Shown here in pieces: positions 28,403-37,821 of a stretch of 64,000 bases of DNA (position 1 is its first letter; the number at the start of each line of letters is the position of its first letter). Location of the stretch: the NCBI GenBank assembly GCA_025964695.1, contig JAOPYK010000102.1:32130-96129 (forward strand). Direction: 5' to 3'. The position numbers were made by a program, and so were the translations under genes. The notes beneath the pieces are model-generated. The model worked only from the letters and a program-made list of their open reading frames with translations, made no database searches and was not told the origin of the DNA. This stretch comes from Streptosporangiaceae bacterium (GTDB lineage: Bacteria > Actinomycetota > Actinomycetes > Streptosporangiales > Streptosporangiaceae).

Positions 28403-29398
28403 TCAGTCCGAGCGGCCGACGCCGATCCCGAACTCGCGGTAGACGCGTTCCCAGAAGCCGTCGCGCAGCCAGGTGCGGGCCTCCTGGTAGGGGCGCAGTG
28501 AGCGGCCCAGCTCCTTCTCCGCCTCGATGAGCAACTCTTTGTCGATGACCGGCGGCAGGATCGGGCCGGGGAGCAGGTCGCGGATGTTGTCGCGGCCCCG
28601 CTCGAAGATCCACTTCTGGGCGACGTGTTCCCCGATCTCCAGCATCTGGTGCCGGTCCGGCCCGAGCTTGCCCTCGCTCGGCGGGGGCGAGGCGGGCCGG
28701 ATCGTCGCGGGGGAGGGCTTGGGCGTCGCCGGGACGGACGCGGGTGCACGGCCGGCGAAGACCTGGGACGGGGAGGGCACGGGGGCGGTGCGGACGGCCA
28801 CTCTCGGCTGCTCGGCCGCGGGAACCGACAGCACGCCGGCCTTGCTGAAGTACGGGCGCAGGAAGTCGGCGGACAGCACCTCGACGGTATCGGACTCCCA
28901 GACGAGCCATTCGGCCTGGTTGGAGCCGTGCGTGGGCTCCACGCCCCACAGATGGACCCGTACGCCGTAACGCTGGGCCGCTTCGACCGCGGGCAGCATG
29001 TCCTCGTCCCCGGCGAGCAGCACCGCGTCGGTGATCGCGCGGTGCCGGGCCAGTGCCTCGAGGTCGGCCCTCAGCTGCGCGTCCACGCCCTTCTGCTGGC
29101 CCTGCGCGTTGAGGTTCCCCAGGCGCAGTTTGACCAGAGGCAGGTTGGCGATCACTCGCTGGTCGACCGTCGGCTGCCGCCGCGGCGCAGCGTCGAACCA
29201 GTAGATCCGCAGCAGTTCGCCGCGGATCCGCTCGGCCGCATGAGAGCTCAGCGATCGGATGAGCTTCTCCGCCGCGACGCGGTACTCCCGGCGTGAACCG
29301 ACATCGAGCAGCAGCGCCCCCGAGGCGGCATAGAGATACCCCGCGTCCACGAAAACGGCATAGCGGGCGGGCTGAGGAACGAGCTCCGAGTTAGCCAT
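28403..29398 (-). CDS. NYN (PIN-like) domain protein
   Basis: YAVFVDAGYLYAASGALL, KGVDAQLRADLEALA, DAVLLAGDEDMLPAVEAAQRYGVRVHLWGV. Confidence 0.88.
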   Translation of the reverse strand: MANSELVPQPARYAVFVDAGYLYAASGALLLDVGSRREYRVAAEKLIRSLSSHAAERIRGELLRIYWFDAAPRRQPTVDQRVIANLPLVKLRLGNLNAQGQQKGVDAQLRADLEALARHRAITDAVLLAGDEDMLPAVEAAQRYGVRVHLWGVEPTHGSNQAEWLVWESDTVEVLSADFLRPYFSKAGVLSVPAAEQPRVAVRTAPVPSPSQVFAGRAPASVPATPKPSPATIRPASPPPSEGKLGPDRHQMLEIGEHVAQKWIFERGRDNIRDLLPGPILPPVIDKELLIEAEKELGRSLRPYQEARTWLRDGFWERVYREFGIGVGRSD

Positions 29399-29526
29399 GG
29401 GCTTTCTACCTTATTCGGGCTGAGGCCGTTCCTGGGCGTGAACCACAGCTATCAGCCCCGTGCACGTCCTCATAAGGACGCCCCACTTCAGAGCGTATCT
29501 CGCAAACCAGGCGAAAGCCTTTGAGG

Positions 29527-29745
29527 CTATCCCGGGAGGCCGCTGGCGCGCCAGGCGCCGGGACCCGCGGTGACGGGTCGCCGGACCAGCCGGGCACGCC
29601 GGGCCCACTCGGAAGGCCTGCGTGCCGGACGGCCGGCGGCGCCGGCCGCGGCCGCCCGCGCCGTCAGCACGGCCACCAACGCCGCGATCTCCTCCGGCGT
29701 CGCGTCACCGCGCACCACCTGAAGGAACGGTCGCCCCTCGGTCAT
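29527..29745 (-). CDS. Acyl-CoA carboxylase epsilon subunit-like
   Basis: MTEGRPFLQVVRGDATPEEIAALVAVLTARAAAAG...; immediately downstream of beta subunit. Confidence 0.85.
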   Translation of the reverse strand: MTEGRPFLQVVRGDATPEEIAALVAVLTARAAAAGAAGRPARRPSEWARRARLVRRPVTAGPGAWRASGLPG

Positions 29746-29783
29746 GACGCCCTCCTTTCCGAAATGCACGAGCGCGGGATGGG

Positions 29784-31376
29784 CTAGAGCGGGATGTTGC
29801 CGTGCTTCTTGGGCGGAAGGGTCTTGCGCTTGTCGCGGAGGGCTCGCAGGGCTTTGATGATCTGCCCCCGGGTCTCGGACGGCTTGATGACCGCGTCCAC
29901 GTAACCGCGCTCGGCGGCGATGAACGGATTGGCCAGGGTGTCCTCGTACTCGGTGATGAGCGAGGCCCGGCGGGAGTCCGGGTCGGTGGCCTCGGCCAGC
30001 TCCCGCCGGTACAGGATGTTCACCGCGCCCTGCGCCCCCATGACGGCGATCTGCGCGGTCGGCCAGGCCAGGTTGATGTCGGCGCCCAGGTGCTTGGAGC
30101 CCATGACGTCGTAGGCGCCGCCGTACGCCTTCCGGGTGATCACAGTGACCAGCGGGACCGTCGCCTCCGCGTAGGCGTACAGCAGTTTGGCGCCCCGGCG
30201 GATGATGCCGCCGTACTCCTGGTCGGTGCCGGGCAGGAACCCGGGTACGTCCACGAAGGTCAGCACCGGGATGTTGAAGGCGTCGCAGGTGCGGACGAAG
30301 CGGGCCGCCTTCTCGGAGGCGTCGATGTCCAGGGTGCCGGCGAACTGCATCGGCTGGTTGGCGACGACGCCGACAGAGTGTCCCTCCACCCGGCCGAAAC
30401 CGACCACGATGTTGGGCGCGAACAACGGGTGCACCTCGAGGAACTCACCGTCGTCGAGCACGTGCTCGATGACGGTGTGCATGTCGTAGGGCTGGTTCGG
30501 GGAGTCCGGGATCAGGGTGTCGAGCGCCTCGTCCAGTGCCTCCAGGTCCACCGGTGTCTCGAAGACCGGGGCCTCGTCGAGGTTGTTGGACGGGAGATAG
30601 GACAGCAGCGCCTTGACGTACTCGATCGCGTCGGGCTCGTCGGTCGCCTGGTAGTGGGCCACCCCGGACTTGGAGTTGTGGGTGTGCGCGCCGCCCAGCT
30701 CCTCCATCGTGACCTCTTCGCCGGTGACCGTCTTGATGACGTCCGGCCCGGTGATGAACATGTGCGAGGTCTGGTCGACCATGACGATGAAGTCGGTGAT
30801 GGCGGGGGAGTACACCGCGCCGCCCGCGCACGGTCCCATGATCAGCGAAATCTGCGGGATGACCCCCGAGGCGTGCACGTTGCGCTTGAAGATCTCGGCG
30901 TAGAGGCCGAGGGCGACCACGCCCTCCTGGATCCGCGCCCCACCGGAGTCGTTGATGCCGACGACCGGGCACCCGGTCTTGACCGCGTGGTCCATGACCT
31001 TGCAGATCTTCTCGCCGAAGACCTCGCCGAGGGAACCGCCCGAGACGGTGAAGTCCTGGCTGAAGACCGCCACCGGACGACCGTCGACCGTGCCGTAGCC
31101 GGTGACGACCCCGTCGCCGTACGGCCGGTTCTTCTCCATGCCGAAGTTGGTGGAACGGTGCCGGGCCAGCCCGTCGAACTCGACGAACGAGCCCTCGTCG
31201 AGGAAGGCGTCGATCCGCTCGCGCGCGGTCAGCTTGCCTTTGGCGTGCTGTTTCTCGACCGCCTTGGCGGACCCCGCGTGCACGGCCTCGTACCGGCGTC
31301 GCTCCAGGTCCGCGATCTTGCCCGCGGTCGTGTGGATGTCTACGTCACCCGTGGGTTCAACAGCTTCCATCGCCAT
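29784..31376 (-). CDS. Acyl-CoA carboxylase beta subunit (carboxyltransferase)
   Basis: [72 protein letters not shown]. Confidence 0.95.
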   Translation of the reverse strand: MAMEAVEPTGDVDIHTTAGKIADLERRRYEAVHAGSAKAVEKQHAKGKLTARERIDAFLDEGSFVEFDGLARHRSTNFGMEKNRPYGDGVVTGYGTVDGRPVAVFSQDFTVSGGSLGEVFGEKICKVMDHAVKTGCPVVGINDSGGARIQEGVVALGLYAEIFKRNVHASGVIPQISLIMGPCAGGAVYSPAITDFIVMVDQTSHMFITGPDVIKTVTGEEVTMEELGGAHTHNSKSGVAHYQATDEPDAIEYVKALLSYLPSNNLDEAPVFETPVDLEALDEALDTLIPDSPNQPYDMHTVIEHVLDDGEFLEVHPLFAPNIVVGFGRVEGHSVGVVANQPMQFAGTLDIDASEKAARFVRTCDAFNIPVLTFVDVPGFLPGTDQEYGGIIRRGAKLLYAYAEATVPLVTVITRKAYGGAYDVMGSKHLGADINLAWPTAQIAVMGAQGAVNILYRRELAEATDPDSRRASLITEYEDTLANPFIAAERGYVDAVIKPSETRGQIIKALRALRDKRKTLPPKKHGNIPL

Positions 31377-31483
31377 GCGGGCAAGAGTAACCGGACCCTG
31401 ACCCGCAACTTCCGAGCACCCCGGCTAGATCGCGTGAGTCCGGGTAGTACCCCGGCGGAACCGGCGTTCGCAGGGAGGAACGC

Positions 31484-31897
31484 ATGATTCGTATCGCCTG
31501 GTCTCGGCTGCTGCGGCACCCCGCGGTGACCCTGCTCCTCACGTTCCTCGCCGCGGCGCTGGGCGTGCTCGCCGAGGGTTCGCCGGCGTACCTTCTGGCC
31601 TGCGGACTGTACGTGCTGAGCGTGACGGCGATCGATGCCGTCAGACGGGCCGATCTCGGCACCCTGGCCTGCCTGGGCTGGCCGGGCCGCGCGCTCGGCG
31701 GGGTGGTGCTGGCGGAGGCGTTCCTGATCGCCGCGCTCGCGGGGATCCTGGCCGCGGTGGCCACCGTGGCCCTCCCCGGCCGCCACGCGCACGCCGCGCC
31801 GGTGACCGTGCTGCTCGTCCTGGCGGCGGGCGCGGTCCTGGCGGTACGGGCGGTACGGGTCCAGCCGGCCGCCGCGCCGGGTGGTGAGCACACATGA
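31484..31897 (+). CDS. Small multi-TM membrane protein, unknown
   Basis: 137 aa hydrophobic; ATGA-type overlap with downstream ABC ATPase. Confidence 0.6.
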   Translation: MIRIAWSRLLRHPAVTLLLTFLAAALGVLAEGSPAYLLACGLYVLSVTAIDAVRRADLGTLACLGWPGRALGGVVLAEAFLIAALAGILAAVATVALPGRHAHAAPVTVLLVLAAGAVLAVRAVRVQPAAAPGGEHT

Positions 31898-32739
31898 TGG
31901 AGCCGCAGCCCGTCGACCTGACCGGGTCCGAGACCGGCGCGTCGGTCTCCGTCGCCGGGCTGACCAGAACCTTCTGGCATGGCGGGGGCATCGACGACCT
32001 CGATCTGGATCTCGTACCGGGCAGTGTGACCGCGCTCGTCGGCCCCTCCGGCTCGGGCAAGTCGACCCTGGTGCGCCTGCTCGGCGGGCAGGAGCGGCCG
32101 GACGGCGGGATCATCCTCGTGGACGGTGAGACGATCAGCTCGCTGCCGGCCCGTGCGTTGCCCGCCTACCGGCGCCGGATCGGCGTGGTCTTCGAGCAGG
32201 GCCGGTTGCTGCCCGGCCTCAGCGTGCTCGACAACGTCGTCGCCCCCGCGCTGATCGCCCCCGCTCCTGCGCCGCTCGCCTACGGGACCGCTGTGCCTCC
32301 CGGCCCCGGGGTGCTGGCCAGGCTGCGGGGGCCCGTCCGCGGCGCCCTGGTCTCGCTGCTGGTGCCCGTCGTGCACACCCAGGCCTCGCTCGACCGGCGG
32401 CGGGCCGCCCGGGAACGGGGTCGTGAGCTGCTCGCCTGGGTCGGGCTGGCCGGGCGGGAGGGCGACCGGGCCGGCCGGCTCTCCCCTGCGGACCGGCAGC
32501 GGGTGGCGGTCGCCCGTGCGCTGATCGGCCGGCCGGCGCTGCTGCTCGCCGACGAACCCGCCGGTGCGTTGGACTCGGCGGCGGCCGCGGAGCTCATGGG
32601 ACTGCTGCTGCGGGCGCGTGACGAGGACGGCCTGACGATCCTCGTCGCCACCCACGACCCCGAGCTGGCGATCCACTGCGACCGGGTGGTACGACTGCGC
32701 GACGGACGGGTCGCCGACGACTCCGACGCCCTGCCCTGA
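31894..32739 (+). CDS. ABC transporter ATP-binding protein
   Basis: GPSGSGKSTLVRLLGG Walker A; LSPADRQRVAVARALIGRPALLLADEPAGALDS. Confidence 0.9.
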   Translation: MMEPQPVDLTGSETGASVSVAGLTRTFWHGGGIDDLDLDLVPGSVTALVGPSGSGKSTLVRLLGGQERPDGGIILVDGETISSLPARALPAYRRRIGVVFEQGRLLPGLSVLDNVVAPALIAPAPAPLAYGTAVPPGPGVLARLRGPVRGALVSLLVPVVHTQASLDRRRAARERGRELLAWVGLAGREGDRAGRLSPADRQRVAVARALIGRPALLLADEPAGALDSAAAAELMGLLLRARDEDGLTILVATHDPELAIHCDRVVRLRDGRVADDSDALP

Positions 32740-32783
32740 CGGCTGTACGACGGGGACAGGGCAGCGGTTCCAGGCAGCCACAG

Positions 32784-32795
32784 AGGTCTAGACCT
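32784..32795. promoter_or_regulatory. DasR-like (dre-like) palindrome AGGTCTAGACCT upstream of ppc
   Basis: Perfect 12-bp palindrome with GGTCTAGACC core, 76 bp upstream of the ppc start. Confidence 0.5.
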
Positions 32796-32871
32796 TTGGT
32801 CTTAGCGTGGCCGCCTCACCGCCGTGTCCCCGCCTGCTTGGAAGACCTCACCGGTCGCTAGGCTGATCCCC

Positions 32872-35607
32872 GTGGTGACCAACGCGAACACCCCTGTCAG
32901 CGCCGCCCACGGCGAGCGCAACTCCGCCCGTCAGGAGATGCCCGAGCCGCTGCGCCGGGACGTACGCCTGCTCGGTGCCATGCTCGGCGAGGTCCTGGTC
33001 GAGTACCGAGGCCAGGACCTGCTGGACGACGTAGAGAGGCTGCGGCACGCCGTCATCGCGGCCCGGCGCGGGCAGACGACCTTCGACGAGGTCTCGGCGC
33101 TGGTCGAGGGCTGGTCGCTGGAACGCGCCGAGCTGGTGGCCCGGGCGTTCACCGTGTACTTCCACCTGACCAACCTGGCCGAGGAGCACCACCGCATCCG
33201 TACCCTCCGCGAGCGGGACGTGGCGGACCAGGCTCCGGTGAGCAGCTCGGTGGCCGCCGCCGTGGCGGAGATCCGCGCCACCGGGGACGATCGGCTCGCC
33301 GAGGCGCTGGACGGGCTGGAGCTGCACCCGGTCTTCACCGCGCACCCCACCGAGGCGCGCCGCCGGGCCGTGGTCACCGCGATCATGCGCATCAGCGGCC
33401 TGCTGACGGAGCTGGACGACGGGCGGCTCGGCGCGAGCGAACGCGACGACATCCGGCGCCGGATGTACGAGGAGATCGACCTGCTGTGGCGGACGGCCCA
33501 CCGCAGGCAGACGCAGATGGACCCGCTCGACGAGGTCCGGACGGCCATGGCGGCCTTCGACGAGACCATCTTCAGGGTGGTCCCCGCGATCTACAGGGTG
33601 CTGGATACCGCGCTGTCGGACCAGGCCGAACCGGGTGAGCCGGGACAGCGGCCGCCGAAGGCCCGGGCGTATCTGCGGTTCGGCAGCTGGATCGGCGGTG
33701 ACCGGGACGGCAACCCGTTCGTCACCGCGCAGATCACCCGCGAGGCGATCATGATCCAGGCCGACCATGTGCTGCGGGCACTGGAGAACGCCTGCACCCG
33801 GATCGGCCGGCGGCTCACCGTGGCCCAGGTCACCACACCGCCGTCGGCGGCACTGAACGGTGTCCTGGCGGCGGCCCGGGCGGCCCGGCCCGATCGGATC
33901 GCCGAGATCGTCAAGCGCTCCCCGGAGGAGCCGCACCGCCAGGTCCTGCTCTACGCCGCGGAGCGCATCCGGGCCACCCGGGAGCGGGACGCCGATCTGG
34001 CCTACGGCTCGCCCGACGATCTCCTTGCCGAGCTGCGTGTCGTGCAGGACTCACTCGTGGCGGCAGGAGCGACCCGGCAGGCCTACGGCGAGCTGCAGAA
34101 CCTGATCTGGCAGGTCGAGACGTTCGGCTTCCATCTCGCCCAGCTGGAGATCCGCCAGCACTCCGGCGTCCATGAGAAGGCCCTCGCCGAGGTCCGCGCC
34201 GGTGGCGCGCTGTCGGAGCAGACCGAGGAGGTCCTCGACACGCTGCGGGTGGTGTCCTGGATCCAGGAGCGGTTCGGCGTGGACGCCTGCCGCCGCTACA
34301 TCGTGTCGTTCACCCGCACGGCCGAGGACATCGCCAACGTCTACGAGCTGGCCGGTGCGGTCGGCGGCAGGGTGCCGGTGCTGGACGTCGTGCCGCTGTT
34401 CGAGACCGGGGAGGACCTGGAGCGGGCGCCCGCCGTGCTCGAGGAGATGGTGGCGCAGCCCGCGGTGCGGCAGCGGCTGCAGGACACCGGACGGCGGCTG
34501 GAGGTCATGCTCGGCTACTCCGACTCCGCCAAGCAGCTCGGCCCGACCAGCGCGACCCTCCGCCTGTACGACACCCAGGCGGCCCTCGCGGAGAAGGCCG
34601 AGAAACACGATCTCAAGCTGACGATGTTCCACGGCCGTGGCGGCTCCCTGGGCCGCGGCGGCGGACCGGCCAACCGGGCGATCCTGGCCCAGGCCCCGGG
34701 CTCGGTGGCGGGCCGGTTCAAGGTCACCGAGCAGGGCGAGGTCATCTTCGCCCGCTACGGCCATCTGGAAATCGCCCGCAGGCATGTGGAACAGGTGACC
34801 AACGCGGTGCTGCTCGCCTCCACCCCGGCCGTCGAGGACCGGGCCAGGAAGGCCGCCGGACGGTTCCGCCCGATCGCGGACACGATGAGCCAGGCGGCGC
34901 ACGCCGCCTTCCGCTCGCTGGTCGAGGCCGACGGATTCGCGGAGTGGTTCGCCCAGGTCAGCCCGCTCGCCGAGATCGCCGAGCTGCGCATCGGCTCCCG
35001 CCCGTCCCGGCGCAGCGGGGCCGCGTCGCTCGACGACCTGCGGGCCATCCCGTGGGTGTTCGCCTGGACGCAGACCCGGGTCAACCTGCCCGGCTGGTAC
35101 GGCCTGGGCAGCGGACTCGCGGCCGCCGCCGGGCTCCCCGCCGGCGGTGGCCAGGCCAGGACCGGCGACGAGACCGGGGCTGCGGCCGGAATCGGCGGCG
35201 CGGATCTGACCGAGCTACAGGAGGCCTACCGGTCCTGGCCGCTGTTCGCCGCGCTCCTCGACAACGCCGAGATGAGCCTGGCCAAGACCGACCGGGCGAT
35301 CGCCGAGCGTTACCTCGCGCTGGGCGGCCGGCCCGAGCTCACCGAGGCCGTGCTGGCCGAGTACGACCGGACCCGTTCCCTGGTGCTGGCGGTCACCGGG
35401 CACGAACGGTTGCTGGCGAACCGCCGGGTGCTGTCGCGCGCGGTCGAACTGCGCAACCCCTATGTGGACGCCCTGTCGCATCTGCAACTGCGCGCGCTCA
35501 CCGCGCTGCGGGCCGGGGTGTCGGACGAGGACGAGCGCGAACAGCTGCAGAACCTGCTTCTGCTGTCGGTCAACGGCGTGGCCGCCGGCCTCCAGAACAC
35601 GGGCTGA
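32872..35607 (+). CDS. ppc: Phosphoenolpyruvate carboxylase
   Basis: VFTAHPTEARRRAV, FHGRGGSLGRGGGPANRAILAQ, GYSDSAKQLGPTSA, C-terminal SVNGVAAGLQNTG. Confidence 0.97.
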   Translation: MVTNANTPVSAAHGERNSARQEMPEPLRRDVRLLGAMLGEVLVEYRGQDLLDDVERLRHAVIAARRGQTTFDEVSALVEGWSLERAELVARAFTVYFHLTNLAEEHHRIRTLRERDVADQAPVSSSVAAAVAEIRATGDDRLAEALDGLELHPVFTAHPTEARRRAVVTAIMRISGLLTELDDGRLGASERDDIRRRMYEEIDLLWRTAHRRQTQMDPLDEVRTAMAAFDETIFRVVPAIYRVLDTALSDQAEPGEPGQRPPKARAYLRFGSWIGGDRDGNPFVTAQITREAIMIQADHVLRALENACTRIGRRLTVAQVTTPPSAALNGVLAAARAARPDRIAEIVKRSPEEPHRQVLLYAAERIRATRERDADLAYGSPDDLLAELRVVQDSLVAAGATRQAYGELQNLIWQVETFGFHLAQLEIRQHSGVHEKALAEVRAGGALSEQTEEVLDTLRVVSWIQERFGVDACRRYIVSFTRTAEDIANVYELAGAVGGRVPVLDVVPLFETGEDLERAPAVLEEMVAQPAVRQRLQDTGRRLEVMLGYSDSAKQLGPTSATLRLYDTQAALAEKAEKHDLKLTMFHGRGGSLGRGGGPANRAILAQAPGSVAGRFKVTEQGEVIFARYGHLEIARRHVEQVTNAVLLASTPAVEDRARKAAGRFRPIADTMSQAAHAAFRSLVEADGFAEWFAQVSPLAEIAELRIGSRPSRRSGAASLDDLRAIPWVFAWTQTRVNLPGWYGLGSGLAAAAGLPAGGGQARTGDETGAAAGIGGADLTELQEAYRSWPLFAALLDNAEMSLAKTDRAIAERYLALGGRPELTEAVLAEYDRTRSLVLAVTGHERLLANRRVLSRAVELRNPYVDALSHLQLRALTALRAGVSDEDEREQLQNLLLLSVNGVAAGLQNTG

Positions 35608-35631
35608 GCGGGAAGGCGAGCGGCAATCGGC

Positions 35632-36120
35632 ATGGGTCAGGGCGAGCCGGGGACGAGCGCGGACATCAGGCCCGCGACGGCGGCCGACACCTCCGCCGTG
35701 CGGGAGGTCGTGCAGGCGGCGTACCTCCCCTGGGGGGAGATCATCGGGATGCGGCCGCTGCCCATGGAGGCCGACTACCCGGCGCTGATCAATGCGGAGC
35801 GGGTCTGGGTGACCGGGGACGCGCCCGGTGGTCCGATCAGCGCCTTGATCGTGCTGATCCCCGAGGACGGGGTGCTGCTGGTGGACAACGTGGCGGTTCA
35901 CCCGTCCGCGCAGGGCCGCGGGCTCGGCCGCGGGCTGCTGGCCTTCGCCGAGGACCGGGCCCGGTCGCTCGGGCTGCGGGCACTCCGGCTCTACACCAAC
36001 GAGAAGATGACCTCGAACATCGCGCTGTACGAGTCGCTCGGCTACCACCGGACCGACCGCGAGACCATCGAGGGCCGCCATGCCGTCCACCTTCGCAAGG
36101 TTCTGTCACTTTCGGACTGA
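35632..36120 (+). CDS. GNAT family N-acetyltransferase
   Basis: VDNVAVHPSAQGRGLGRGLLAFAEDRARSLGLRALRLYTNEKMTSNIALYESLGY. Confidence 0.9.
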   Translation: MGQGEPGTSADIRPATAADTSAVREVVQAAYLPWGEIIGMRPLPMEADYPALINAERVWVTGDAPGGPISALIVLIPEDGVLLVDNVAVHPSAQGRGLGRGLLAFAEDRARSLGLRALRLYTNEKMTSNIALYESLGYHRTDRETIEGRHAVHLRKVLSLSD

Positions 36121-36130
36121 GCACTCTGTC

Positions 36131-36154
36131 GTTGTGATCACAGTTGTGATCACA
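36131..36154. promoter_or_regulatory. Tandem palindromic sites GTTGTGATCACA x2 upstream of birA
   Basis: Exact 12-bp direct repeat, each containing perfect palindrome TGTGATCACA. Confidence 0.5.
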
Positions 36155-36192
36155 TCTGCCTCCGGTGGCTGTCGGGAGGATGGCGGACGCCG

Positions 36193-37182
36193 GTGACGGC
36201 CGAGGGGGGTGGAGTGCGGTTGGATGGACTGGTGAGCACTTCGCCGTACAGCGATCTGGAGCGACCGCCGCTGAACGAGAAGGCCCTGGCCAAGCTGCTC
36301 GTACGGCCCCGATCGCTGTGGCGGGAGATCCGGGTCGTACCCGAGACCGGCTCGACCAACGCCGACCTGGTGGCCCGGGCGGTTGAGGGCGCCCCCGAGG
36401 GGACCGTGCTGGTCGCCGAAGAGCAGACGGCCGGACGGGGGCGGCTGGGCCGCTCCTGGTCGGCGCCACCACGTTCCGGGCTGATGTTCTCGATGCTGCT
36501 GCGGCCGGCCGAGGCCGGCGTCCCGGTGGCCCGGCAGGCCTGGCTGCCGCTGTTGACCGGGGTGGCGGTCGCCGCCGCCGTCCGCAAGATCACCGCGCGC
36601 GCCCGGAACGAACGGTTCTCGGCACTGGCGGATCTGGGCGGCCCCGGCGAGGAGAGCGGGCACGCGGCGAACGGCAACGTGCTGGACGCGCGGCTCAAAT
36701 GGCCCAACGACGTGCTCGTCGGAGAGCGCAAACTGGCCGGCATTCTCGCGGAGCGAGCCGACAGCGGGATCGTGGTCGGCGTCGGACTGAACGTGAGCCT
36801 GCACGAAGACGAACTGCCGGTGCCCACCGCGACCTCGCTGACGATCGAGCAGGCGGCGTTCACCGACCGGGAACCGCTGCTGCGCGCGATTCTCCGCGAG
36901 TTCGAGCTGTGGTACTCCGCCTGGTGCACCGTGGCCGGGGACGCGGAGGCCGACGTGCCGGGTGGCTATCCCATGGTGAGCGGTGTCCCGGTGAGAGAGT
37001 CGATGGAGGGCGGCCTGCGGAAGGCGTACAAGAACCTCAGTGCCACCCTGGGCCGGGAGGTGCGCGCCGAACTGCCCGGCGACAGAACGATCACCGGTAC
37101 CGCTCTCGACATCGACGGGTCGGGCCGCCTGGTAGTCGGTGACCATGCCCTGACTGCAGGCGATGTCGTACATGTCAGGTGA
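36193..37182 (+). CDS. birA: Biotin--[acetyl-CoA-carboxylase] ligase
   Basis: ETGSTNADLVARA, AEEQTAGRGRLGRSWSAPPRSGLMFSMLLRP, LKWPNDVLVGERKLAGIL. Confidence 0.95.
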   Translation: MTAEGGGVRLDGLVSTSPYSDLERPPLNEKALAKLLVRPRSLWREIRVVPETGSTNADLVARAVEGAPEGTVLVAEEQTAGRGRLGRSWSAPPRSGLMFSMLLRPAEAGVPVARQAWLPLLTGVAVAAAVRKITARARNERFSALADLGGPGEESGHAANGNVLDARLKWPNDVLVGERKLAGILAERADSGIVVGVGLNVSLHEDELPVPTATSLTIEQAAFTDREPLLRAILREFELWYSAWCTVAGDAEADVPGGYPMVSGVPVRESMEGGLRKAYKNLSATLGREVRAELPGDRTITGTALDIDGSGRLVVGDHALTAGDVVHVR

Positions 37183-37235
37183 AGTTCGCCGCGATCAGTG
37201 CCCTTGCGACGAGACCATCTGCCACCATACGTCGC

Positions 37236-37757
37236 ATGGGTCTTCCCGAGCGCGCACTCACCGATGACGAGCAGATCGTCCTCGACTTTCACCCGCATTG
37301 GACGACACTGCTCAAGTCGTTCCTCCTGCTGCTCCTCGTGGCGGTCATAGCGGGTGCTGTGATCTTCTTCCTGCCGGACTTCGGCCTGCGGACGCAGGTG
37401 AGCCTCGGTATCGCGGGCGTCGCCGTGCTGGTGGCGCTGATCTTCTGCCTGGTGCCGTTCCTGCGCTGGTTCACCACGCGCTACGTGCTCACCACGCACC
37501 GGTTCACGCTGCGAGAGGGCATCTTGTCCAGATCTGGGCGAGATATCCCTCTTACCCGGGTCAACGATGTGTCGTTCTCCCATAACCTGATCCAGAGGAT
37601 GTTGGGCACCGGAACGCTGGTCGTGGAGTCCGGCGGTGAGCGTGGTCAGCTGGTCCTCAGGAACATTCCGCAGGTGGAGCGGGTGCAGAGCGAGCTGTAC
37701 CGGATCATCGAGGATCTGTCCGACGGTCACTACGACGGGCCGCGCCAGGAACGATGA
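37236..37757 (+). CDS. PH (bPH2)-domain membrane protein
   Basis: Two TMs then YVLTTHRFTLREGILSRSGRDIPLTRVNDVSFSHNLIQRMLGTGTLVVES. Confidence 0.85.
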   Translation: MGLPERALTDDEQIVLDFHPHWTTLLKSFLLLLLVAVIAGAVIFFLPDFGLRTQVSLGIAGVAVLVALIFCLVPFLRWFTTRYVLTTHRFTLREGILSRSGRDIPLTRVNDVSFSHNLIQRMLGTGTLVVESGGERGQLVLRNIPQVERVQSELYRIIEDLSDGHYDGPRQER

Positions 37758-37821
37758 TCTCGCCTGGCTCGCCCTGGCGACAGGGCGCGGCCAGGGGAAT
37801 GATCGCGAAGGGAGCGCGGGG

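Noticed and set aside
29802-31487. 561-aa plus-strand ORF antisense to the carboxyltransferase gene
   Set aside because: Same GC-bias artefact; opposite strand encodes an unambiguous carboxyltransferase.
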